A stretch of 27,679 bases of DNA from a virus: positions 1-27,679 of IMG/VR virus record IMGVR_UViG_3300045933_000285. One strand, 5' to 3'. The notes under the pieces were generated by a model. The model was not told the origin of the DNA, made no database searches, and saw only the letters and a list, made by a program, of their open reading frames with translations. Within the stretch, counting starts at the first letter, position 1, and the number at the start of each line of letters is the position of its first letter. Below, one piece after another: positions 21,504 to 27,679 of the stretch. A program made the translations under genes and the position numbers.

Positions 21504-23483
21504 CTACGGACTGCCAGCGGGGGCGCCCCAGGTCACGTTGTGCATGTAGACGACGGCTTCGGGGCGCCGCTTCTGCCAGTTGACGAAGCGCTCCGCCCTC
21601 AAGCCCATGAGGTTGTTCTGCCAGAGCGAGACGAGCTCGGCGCCGAGGCCGGTGACGCCGTCCTGCGTCGGCGCGTCGGACATCTCGAGCGAGGCTTCCG
21701 TGCTCACGTCGACCGTCGCCTGGCCGTCGTCGGCGAAGTAGACTTCGTCGGCGTTGACGGCGATGACGATGTTGCCGTGCGTCGGAATGTTCGCCACGTA
21801 CTGCGACGGGATGACGGGAATGCCCTCGACGGTGCCGCCGCTCAGCGACAGGTCAGGGAATTCCTTGTTGCCCAGGTCGTTGCGCATCAACGAGCCCGCC
21901 AGGGCGAGCGTGTTCGGCATGATGAGCACGAGGCTCGACACGTCCTGGTTGCTCGCGACGTAGGCGTTGATGAGCGCGGCGATGTCCTGACGCACGGCCG
22001 CCGCGTCGTCGCCACTCGATTCGAGCGGCGTGAGGCCGTTGGTGATCGACGCGGGGCTGACATTCGCGACCGCCGCCTTCGACGGGATCACGAAGTCGAT
22101 GTCCATGCGGCGGGCGATCGCCCGCGCCAGGCCGTTGCGGGCGAGCGTCTCCGCCGAGGGCGACGAGAAGCGCGCCGTCTCCTGCGTGATGACGGTGATC
22201 GTGGCGAGCTTCGCCCAGCCCAGGGTCATCGCCTGATAGCCAAACTTGGTGAGCGGCTTCGGCTTGCCTTGCCCCACCCACCACGCATCGCCGTCGGCCG
22301 TCTCGCCGATCGTGCGGATGTTGAACGGCACCTGATGCAGCGGCGGAATGCCGCCCTGGCCGAATTTGCCGATGATCGTCATCGGCCGCAGAAACTCGAC
22401 GAATTCGCCGGTGAGGTTCGTCGGGTCGACGAGGACGCCGGCCCACGCCGGGTCGGTGGTCGTCGCCGGCGGCACCGCCGCCTTCAAGGCGAGTTGAATG
22501 CGCTCGTCGCTCGGATAGCGCTCGCGCGCGAAGTCGAGCGCCGACTTGATCTCGCCGCGCTGCAGCGACAGGAACGACGCCGCCTTGCACAGCACCATGC
22601 GCGTGAAGGCGATGCCGGGCGGTAGGCTCGGCGCCTTCACCTGGATGACGGACGACTGACGGGACGCCTGCGCGTCGGCCGGCGAGGCGCCGCGCGCGGG
22701 CACCGCCGCGGCCTTCTGGAGCTCCTCCATGTTGCGCAGCCGCACGAGATGCTCGTCGATGCTCTTGACGGCGGCGGCGAGCTCGTCGTACTCCTGCTGC
22801 GCGGCGGCGTCGAGCGTTTCGCCCTTCTCGCCCGCCGCGTTCATGATCTCGAGCATCCGCGCCGACTTCGCCTGGCGCGTGGCCTCGAAGCCGGTGATCT
22901 GTTCTTGCGTGGTCTTCATCGATCGGGTGACTCCACGAAGCGCCGCATCGCCGGCCAGTTGAGGACGCGGACCGTCGTCGGTGCCAGACGCGGCGGACTG
23001 ACGGGCCACAATGGATTTGATCGCCGTGATGGTCGCGTCGACATTCGCGGGCACGGCGACGAGCGACAATTCAAGAATCTCGAAGGCGGTGATGCGCCAG
23101 CCGCCGGTCTTGAGCACTTCGATCCCGTCGTCGAGGATGCGAAAGCCGATCGACACGCCGCGAATGAGCTGCGCCTTCAGCGACTGCCACGCCTCCGCGA
23201 CCCGCTCCTGCAGGATGCCGGGCTCGGTGATCGCCGGGATGGAAGCCGAGAAGGTGATCGCGTTGCCGGTCTTGCTCAGTTGCGCCACGCCGACGGGGCG
23301 TCGGCTGTCGTGGTACAGCAGCAGCGGGATCTCCCGCGCGAAGACGGCGCCGCTCGGCTCGAGAATGTCACCGACCCGATCGGGCGTCGGCGTCGACGCC
23401 ACGCCTTCGATGAGGCGTTGCTCCTCATCAAACGCCTTGACGAGGAGGGTCGAATAGGCGCGTGGTAGCACGTCGCGGGCCAT
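21504..23483 (-). CDS. Prohead protease fused to major capsid protein (HK97 fold)
   Basis: Six hundred and fifty-nine residues from ATG 23483. Residues 1-165 are an HK97-type prohead protease (MARDVLPRAYSTLLVKAFDEEQRLIEGVAST; H58 in LLLYHDSRRPVG; S111 in IRGVSIGFR; E135/E138 region ITAFEILELSLVAVPAN). From M189 (MKTTQEQITGFEATR, nucleotide 22919) a coiled-coil delta/scaffold-like region (about 189-275) leads to the major capsid fold (PTNLTGEFVEFLRPMTIIGKFG, VITQETARFSSPSAE, GIPVIPSQYVA). Such protease-capsid fusions are known in the HK97 group. Capsid protein could be released by cleavage or made from the internal ATG 22919, which has only a distant GGAG. It is the first late gene after the plus-strand cassette. 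Confidence 0.93.
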   Translation of the reverse strand: MARDVLPRAYSTLLVKAFDEEQRLIEGVASTPTPDRVGDILEPSGAVFAREIPLLLYHDSRRPVGVAQLSKTGNAITFSASIPAITEPGILQERVAEAWQSLKAQLIRGVSIGFRILDDGIEVLKTGGWRITAFEILELSLVAVPANVDATITAIKSIVARQSAASGTDDGPRPQLAGDAALRGVTRSMKTTQEQITGFEATRQAKSARMLEIMNAAGEKGETLDAAAQQEYDELAAAVKSIDEHLVRLRNMEELQKAAAVPARGASPADAQASRQSSVIQVKAPSLPPGIAFTRMVLCKAASFLSLQRGEIKSALDFARERYPSDERIQLALKAAVPPATTTDPAWAGVLVDPTNLTGEFVEFLRPMTIIGKFGQGGIPPLHQVPFNIRTIGETADGDAWWVGQGKPKPLTKFGYQAMTLGWAKLATITVITQETARFSSPSAETLARNGLARAIARRMDIDFVIPSKAAVANVSPASITNGLTPLESSGDDAAAVRQDIAALINAYVASNQDVSSLVLIMPNTLALAGSLMRNDLGNKEFPDLSLSGGTVEGIPVIPSQYVANIPTHGNIVIAVNADEVYFADDGQATVDVSTEASLEMSDAPTQDGVTGLGAELVSLWQNNLMGLRAERFVNWQKRRPEAVVYMHNVTWGAPAGSP

Positions 23484-23699
23484 CGTCAGGCCGAACGGCG
23501 CCGCGCGTGTTTGAACTGTTGGACAAATGCCGGGCGTAGACTGTGACGCGGCGCGCACGCCAGCGGGCGGACAGGGGGAGCTGATTCGATCCGATCGCCG
23601 TCGCCGCGTCGTCTGAACTGGCGCGGCCTGTGACTCCGGGGGGAGCGCTGCCGCTGGCGTGCGTGGCTGTGAGTTGAGCGCCGCGATTTCAAATCACAT
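23484..23699. other. Divergent intergenic region between capsid and plus-strand cassette
   Basis: These 216 bases separate two divergently read blocks, so promoters in both directions are expected. I see no convincing -35/-10 pair on either strand. Two less GC-rich patches, around 23509-23530 (GTTTGAACTGTTGGACAAA) and 23685-23700, are the best places to look. No gene is supported. Confidence 0.45.
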
Positions 23700-23813
23700 A
23701 TGCGCGATCGCTGGTTCCGGCTCGGCTATCTCGTGGGATGGGTCCTGTACTACCTGCTGCTCATCGCCTTCGGGTGGGCGATGTATCGGGTGACGACGTG
23801 GCTGATCACGTGA
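23700..23813 (+). CDS. 37-residue single-pass membrane peptide
   Basis: ATG 23700 opens a 37-residue frame that is too short for usual gene callers. After a basic start (MRDRWFRLG) there is one clear membrane span (YLVGWVLYYLLLIAFGWAMY, residues 10-29) and a short polar end. Its stop overlaps the glycosyltransferase GTG start as GTGA, suggesting coupling. No good ribosome binding site is visible. It could anchor the glycosyltransferase, flip a lipid carrier or be a holin-like peptide; only the membrane span is directly supported. Confidence 0.55.
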   Translation: MRDRWFRLGYLVGWVLYYLLLIAFGWAMYRVTTWLIT

Positions 23814-24496
23814 CGCTGCTGACGGCGACCGGCGCGCGGCCGGTCGCGTGGGGCTTGTGCGAACAGTTGATGACGGCGCAGGACTACACCGGCGCCGTGC
23901 GGTGGGTCGTCGTCGACGACGGCCCGACGCCGCAGCCGCTCGCCTTCGTGCGGGACCACTGGAGCCTCGACGTCATTCGCCCGCTGCCCGCGTGGCGCCC
24001 TGGACAGAACACGCAGGCGCGCAATCTCAGCGCGGGCTTGGCGGCGATCGCCGCCGACGAGCGCGTGGTCATCATCGAGGACGATGACTGGTACGCCCCC
24101 GACTGGCTGACGCACGTCGTCGCCCGACTCGACGGCGCGGAGCTCGTCGGCGAATCCTGCGCCCGTTACTATCACGTGCGCGCCGGTCGGCAGCGGCAAC
24201 TGCACAACGACCAACACGCCAGCCTGTGCGCCACAGCCCTGCAGGGGCGGGCGATTCACGCGCTGCGCGAGGTGTGCGCGGCGCGGCCGACCTATCTCGA
24301 CATCGAGCTCTGGCGCCGTCCGCTGCAGCGCCGCCTGTTCGACGGGCATCGCGTCGTCGGCATCAAGGGCTTGCCGGGGCGCCCCGGCATCGGCAACGGG
24401 CACGCACCGACCTTCGGCGAGCTCGACGGCGCCGGTCGGCCGGTCCTGAAGGACTGGGTCGGCGCCGCCTGGGCGAAGCGCTATCGCGAGGTGTGA
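23810..24496 (+). CDS. Phage GT-A family glycosyltransferase
   Basis: Two hundred and twenty-eight residues from GTG 23810 (a GTG at 23798 would add four). The start TLLTATGARPVAWGLCEQLM is the natural N-terminus of this phage family. VVVDDG (33-38) and EDDDWYAPDWL (90-100) are the nucleotide-sugar and metal-binding acidic motifs of a GT-A fold. Further on are YLDIELW (162-168) and GIKGLPGRPGIGNGHAPTF (184-202), blocks that recur in phage glycosyltransferases. It overlaps both neighbours and forms a unit with the methyltransferase, opposite to all structural genes. Likely role: adding a sugar to a virion protein, DNA or host envelope; the acceptor is unknown. Confidence 0.8.
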   Translation: MTLLTATGARPVAWGLCEQLMTAQDYTGAVRWVVVDDGPTPQPLAFVRDHWSLDVIRPLPAWRPGQNTQARNLSAGLAAIAADERVVIIEDDDWYAPDWLTHVVARLDGAELVGESCARYYHVRAGRQRQLHNDQHASLCATALQGRAIHALREVCAARPTYLDIELWRRPLQRRLFDGHRVVGIKGLPGRPGIGNGHAPTFGELDGAGRPVLKDWVGAAWAKRYREV

Positions 24497-24987
24497 TGCA
24501 CGGGGCTGCCTACGACTTCGTCGCCGCCTGCTGCCAGCGCTGGCGCCCGCAGAGCCCGATCTACGAAGTGGGCGCGCTCGACATCAACGGCAGCGTCCGC
24601 GGCCTGTTCGGCGGGCCGTATGTCGGCATCGACCTGCATCCGGGGCGCGGCGTCGACGTGGTCGGCGATGCGCGCGTCTACGTGCCGGCCTTTCAGCCGG
24701 CGACGATCGTCTGCTGCGAGGTCCTCGAGCACACGCCGCACGCCGCGGCGCTCCTCGCCCACCTGGGCACCGTCCTGGCGCCGGGCGGCGTACTGATTCT
24801 CACGGCGGCCGGGCCGCGCCGCGCGCCGCATTCCGGCCTCGACGGCGGGCCGCTGCGGGCCGGCGAGTACTACGGCAACGTCACGCCCAACGCCCTTGCC
24901 CGCTGGCTCGACGCCGCCGGCCTGACGCTGCTGCTCGTCGAGCTCGGCCCGCTGCAGGCCGACGTCTACGCCGTGGCGACGGCGTGA
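24496..24987 (+). CDS. Class I SAM-dependent methyltransferase
   Basis: One hundred and sixty-three residues from ATG 24496, overlapping the glycosyltransferase stop as TGATG. Motif I is reduced to IYEVGALDING (22-32); then come GIDLHPGRGVDVVGDA (44-59), CEVLEH (74-79) and LAPGGVLILT (94-103), giving a compact Methyltransf_11-type fold. It lacks an added substrate-recognition domain, as in small-molecule or sugar methyltransferases. Tight coupling with the glycosyltransferase suggests methylation of the transferred sugar. It ends 46 bases before the convergent ribbon-helix-helix gene. Confidence 0.85.
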   Translation: MHGAAYDFVAACCQRWRPQSPIYEVGALDINGSVRGLFGGPYVGIDLHPGRGVDVVGDARVYVPAFQPATIVCCEVLEHTPHAAALLAHLGTVLAPGGVLILTAAGPRRAPHSGLDGGPLRAGEYYGNVTPNALARWLDAAGLTLLLVELGPLQADVYAVATA

Positions 24988-25033
24988 CAGATGGCAACAG
25001 GTCGCGTGAGTGTGGCACGTGAAACGTGTGACT

Positions 25034-25246
25034 TCAGCGCGGGCGCCGCTGTTGTTTGATGAGGTGGTCGACGGCTTCGCCGACCAGGCGCGAGAGCGAG
25101 GCATCGCGGCCGCGCGCCAGCTCCTGCAGCCGGTCGTAATGCCGGATCGGAATCCACGCCGAGATGCTCGTCTTCGGCTCGGGGGCGATCGGGCGCCCAC
25201 GCGGCCGTTTCGTCGACTCGTCCTCACGCGGCGAGAGCACGATCAT
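25034..25246 (-). CDS. Ribbon-helix-helix (CopG/Arc-like) DNA-binding protein
   Basis: Seventy residues from ATG 25246, whose ATGA overlaps the large terminase stop. After a basic, flexible N-terminus (STKRPRGRPIAPEP), residues about 25-65 fit a ribbon-helix-helix: TSISAWIPIRHYDRLQELA then DASLSRLVGEAVDHLIKQQ. Such proteins dimerise and bind short operators. It could regulate the adjacent late genes or cassette, or assist terminase; no operator for it is obvious. It is the last gene before the plus-strand block. Confidence 0.78.
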   Translation of the reverse strand: MIVLSPREDESTKRPRGRPIAPEPKTSISAWIPIRHYDRLQELARGRDASLSRLVGEAVDHLIKQQRRPR

Positions 25247-26967
25247 CGCCCGCCTCCCAGGAAGATGAGCTGAAACTGCGGCTCCGGCGGCGGCGCCGCG
25301 CGCGCGACCTGGTCGATCGCGTTGACCAGCGCCTGCACGCCGTCAACCTTGCGTGGGTCCATGCGGCTGTGGGGCTTGACGATTTTCAGGTTGCCCGCCG
25401 GGTCCTGTTTGACCTCGACGTTGTCGGCCATCCACCGCAGGACGGGATGGGCGCCGTGATGAATCGCCCGCTTCAGCCAGCGCCGCTCGAATTCTTTCAT
25501 GGGCGGGCCTTGCCCGACGAAGCCCTGCCCGACGGCGACGACGACCAGCCCGGCATCGCTCAGATGATTCGACACCTGTTGCCCTTGAAACAATCGATCG
25601 ATGCCGACCGCCTTGATCGCGAACGTCTGCGCCTCCTGCAGGATCGCCGCCTCGATGAAGTCGTAGTCGGTGGCCGTGCCGGGTGTCGTCTCGAGCAGCG
25701 GCACGCCGTCGACGATCGTCGCGTGCCACTGCTGATAGAGCAGCCGATTCGGGTTCTTCTCGTCGTCGAGCGCCGCTTCGGGCACCCAGAATCGCATGAG
25801 GACGTCGAGCGCGTCATCTTGTGACGGGCACTCGACGACGATCGCCGCCGCCGTCAGGTCGCTCACCGAGCCCAGGTCGAGCCCGACGTACGCGGCCGCG
25901 CCCGCCAGCGTCACGCGGCTGACCGGATGCACGTGGTTGGCGTCCCAGGTCGCGAGCGGAATCCAGCGTGTGACCTGCTGCACCCATTGATTGAGCCGAT
26001 AGCGGCGGAAGTTGTTTTGTTTGGCCGGCTGCGTGCGCGCCTCGGTGCACTCTTCGGCGAGGCGATCGACCTTCACCGTGACGCCAAACGACGGGTTCGC
26101 CTGGCGCCAGGTGGTCGGCGCGGTCCAGTCGGCATCGGGCGGGGCTTCGTAGAGGAGGGCGAAGAAGGCCCAGTCGTCCGTGTTGATGCCGTTGGCGATC
26201 GCCCGCGCGTAGCTGTACTGCTCCCAGCCGATCGAGCCGATCTCGTGGATGCCGGCCGTCGAGATGGAGAGAATCAGCGGCTGCGCCCGCGCCGAGCCGC
26301 CGTAGACCAGCGTGTCCCACAGCGCGCGCGACTTCATGGCGTGGATCTCGTCGACGATCAAGGCGTGGATGTTCAGCCCTTCCTTGGTCGGCGCGTCGGC
26401 GCTCAGCGCCTTGAACGTCGAGCCGGTCTGCTTGTCGTAAATCGTCTTCGTCGAGCGAATAATGCCGCTGCGGCCGACGCGCGTCGCCAGGATGGGCGAG
26501 AGCTCGACCATGCGCGCCGCGTGGTTGTAGATGATGCCCGCCTGCGATCGATCGTTCGCCGCCGAGTAGACTTCGGCGCCGAGCTCGCGATCGCCGAACA
26601 GCATGTAGTTTTCGAGGCCCGCGCACAGGGTCGATTTGCCATTCTTCTTCGCCACCCATAGCCCGCCGCGTCGATGTCTGCGGGTGCCGTCGCCGCGTTT
26701 CCAGCCGAACAGCGGGCGCAGGAAGTGGTGCTCCTGCCACGGCATCAACACGAAGGGGCCGACCTGCCCCTGGCGCGACGTGTCGGCGTGGCGCAGGACC
26801 TTGCCGAAGAAGGCGACGACACGCGCCGCTTCGACCTCGTCGACGTAACAGCCGTGGTCGAGGACGGCGCGCGCGTCGAGCTCCTGTTTCACCCACGCCG
26901 GATTCCAGCCGTGTTTGCGGGCGCGGCTCTTCGCCGAGGCGATCGTCGGGCTAGTGCGTGACGCCAT
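25243..26967 (-). CDS. terL: Terminase large subunit (Terminase_1/HK97 type)
   Basis: Five hundred and seventy-four residues from ATG 26967. Walker A is VAKKNGKS (105-112), Walker B LIVDEI (203-208) with D206-E207, and the RNase H-like nuclease starts at VGLDLGSVSDLTA (361-373) with D364. WQ at 77-78 (MPWQEHHFLRPLFGW) is the adenine-binding region typical of this group. The protein is the ATP-driven packaging motor and cuts concatemers. It overlaps terS by 17 bases and the ribbon-helix-helix gene by four. Length is normal and all catalytic residues seem present. Confidence 0.96.
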   Translation of the reverse strand: MASRTSPTIASAKSRARKHGWNPAWVKQELDARAVLDHGCYVDEVEAARVVAFFGKVLRHADTSRQGQVGPFVLMPWQEHHFLRPLFGWKRGDGTRRHRRGGLWVAKKNGKSTLCAGLENYMLFGDRELGAEVYSAANDRSQAGIIYNHAARMVELSPILATRVGRSGIIRSTKTIYDKQTGSTFKALSADAPTKEGLNIHALIVDEIHAMKSRALWDTLVYGGSARAQPLILSISTAGIHEIGSIGWEQYSYARAIANGINTDDWAFFALLYEAPPDADWTAPTTWRQANPSFGVTVKVDRLAEECTEARTQPAKQNNFRRYRLNQWVQQVTRWIPLATWDANHVHPVSRVTLAGAAAYVGLDLGSVSDLTAAAIVVECPSQDDALDVLMRFWVPEAALDDEKNPNRLLYQQWHATIVDGVPLLETTPGTATDYDFIEAAILQEAQTFAIKAVGIDRLFQGQQVSNHLSDAGLVVVAVGQGFVGQGPPMKEFERRWLKRAIHHGAHPVLRWMADNVEVKQDPAGNLKIVKPHSRMDPRKVDGVQALVNAIDQVARAAPPPEPQFQLIFLGGGR

Positions 26968-27463
26968 GCGGCGGCGCCAGGGCGGCCTCGAGCGGGTCGT
27001 CGGGCGCGGCGGCGTGCGGGAGCTCGTCGCCGCTGGCGGTCACGCGGCTGCGCGACGACGGCGTCAGCCCGAGCTCGGCCCACAATTTCAGGCACAGGCT
27101 GAGGGCGCGGTTGGCGATCGGCAAGTAGGGATTCATCAGCGGATAGCCGCTCGGCGACTTCACGACCAGGCCGGCCTGCGCCACCTTCGCGTCGGCCTCG
27201 ACGTAGCGTGCCCACTGGACGCACGCCGCGATGAGCGCGCCGCGATCGCCGGCGGTGAGCACTTTCGAGTGCCGCAGGATCGGCTCGAGTCGCGCCCATT
27301 CGTCGCGCGCGATCGGGTTCGTCAGTTCAGGCGGCGGCGCCGACGCGACGGACGTCGGCAACTGCGGCTCGTGCTTCGGCAACGCGCGTTTCCCGGGATT
27401 GCCGCGTGCCCGTTTGATCGCCGTCGGCGTCGGCTTGCGGCCCTTCATGCGACGCGACACCAT
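26951..27463 (-). CDS. terS: Terminase small subunit (P27 family)
   Basis: One hundred and seventy residues from ATG 27463; ATG 27448 (MKGRKPTPTAIK) is an alternative, but AGGTGG lies just before 27463. The start GRKPTPTAIKRARGNPGKR and the block ARDEWARLEPILRHSKVLTAGDRGALIAACVQWARYVEA are hallmarks of the P27 family. The central KSPSGYPLMNPYLPIANRALSLCLKLWAELGLTPSSRSRV is equally typical. It recognises the packaging site and loads the large subunit. The reading frame runs open upstream, but it is low-complexity and not supported. Confidence 0.93.
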   Translation of the reverse strand: MVSRRMKGRKPTPTAIKRARGNPGKRALPKHEPQLPTSVASAPPPELTNPIARDEWARLEPILRHSKVLTAGDRGALIAACVQWARYVEADAKVAQAGLVVKSPSGYPLMNPYLPIANRALSLCLKLWAELGLTPSSRSRVTASGDELPHAAAPDDPLEAALAPPHGVTH

Positions 27464-27679
27464 GACTCCACCTGACCGCCTCCTTCCCGCCTCCCGACGT
27501 CCACCTCGATGCCGACCCGTCCCGTCCCGGCCCCGTCCCGGCACAAACCGCCAGGTGACGTCAGCGCGCGTCGACGGCCCCGTCGTCCGACAACTCGACT
27601 GCCCGATCGTCGGCCCTGACGTCGCCTGGACGTCGCCCCAGGCCCCCCCTACGCAGAAACGCGGGTACACGCTCCTGAG
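27464..27679. other. Region upstream of terS with GACGTC palindromes
   Basis: No gene is supported here. Four GACGTC palindromes occur at 27496-27501, 27557-27562, 27618-27623 and 27629-27634; the last two lie 11 bases apart, about one helical turn, within a TGACGTCGCC/GGACGTCGCC direct repeat. A CCCGTCCCG repeat occurs at about 27517-27541. Packaging sites commonly lie beside terS, so this is a candidate terminase-binding or cos/pac region. Confidence 0.4.

Noticed and set aside
23674-23703. TTGAGC-17-CATATG as a promoter for the plus-strand cassette
   Set aside because: The -10 match is poor and overlaps the start codon.
25016-25028. Hairpin CACGT-GAA-ACGTG after the methyltransferase as a terminator
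   Set aside because: The stem is only five bases and no T tract follows.
1-27679. CRISPR array, tRNA, rRNA, integrase or insertion sequence
   Set aside because: No regularly spaced repeats, tRNA cloverleaf, rRNA segment, transposase or recombinase motif was seen, so attachment sites cannot be claimed either.

Overview
The window holds most of the late (head and tail) gene cluster of a tailed, long-tailed (siphovirus-type) phage or prophage in GC-rich DNA. Almost everything is on the minus strand and reads from right to left. No ribosomal, metabolic or integrase gene is visible, so neither the host nor the lysogenic state can be fixed from sequence alone. High GC, small lipoprotein-like genes and many carbohydrate-binding domains suggest a GC-rich, probably Gram-negative, environmental host (inference).

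Layout, right to left. At 27463-25243 lie the small (P27-type) and large (Terminase_1-type) terminase genes, with a ribbon-helix-helix gene overlapping the end of terL. At 23700-24987 a plus-strand cassette interrupts the cluster: a 37-residue membrane peptide, a GT-A glycosyltransferase and a SAM methyltransferase, all coupled by overlaps. At 23483-19784 come a fused prohead protease/major capsid gene, a small gene behind a terminator-like hairpin, and the HK97-type portal; the capsid precedes the portal, which is not the usual order. At 19787-16851 are a collagen-like fibre gene, a gp6-like adaptor, a GPSL-motif (DUF115-like) protein, a head-closure protein, a gp10-like protein and a tail terminator. 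At 16847-14896 are a tail tube gene with an in-frame N-terminal lectin-like extension and a strong internal start, a small lipoprotein, and the tail assembly chaperone pair with a candidate -1 frameshift site. Then follow a 1904-residue tape measure, a 1414-residue LamG/minor-tail protein, two small tail-associated genes, a 606-residue glycosidase-like/bulb-lectin protein, an HNH nuclease and a second small lipoprotein.

The left 1.45 kb is accessory: a plus-strand higBA toxin-antitoxin pair with a readable promoter and operator, a zinc-ribbon protein, several very small genes, a truncated third copy of the lipoprotein family, and a 24-bp repeat that suggests past recombination.

How it fits together: terminase packages DNA through the portal into a capsid whose protease and shell are made as one polypeptide. 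Connectors join it to a tail whose length is set by the tape measure and its chaperones. The virion genes carry an unusual number of sugar-binding modules (collagen fibre with CBM-like domain, tail-tube lectin, LamG repeats, bulb lectin). The glycosyltransferase/methyltransferase cassette and the GPSL protein may modify sugars on the virion or the host. The most interesting signals are the dual-start lectin/tail-tube gene, the three-copy small lipoprotein family, the glycosylation cassette, the exact 5 x 40-residue repeat in the tape measure, the frameshift site and the glycosidase-lectin tail protein. All family assignments are by eye, without database search.
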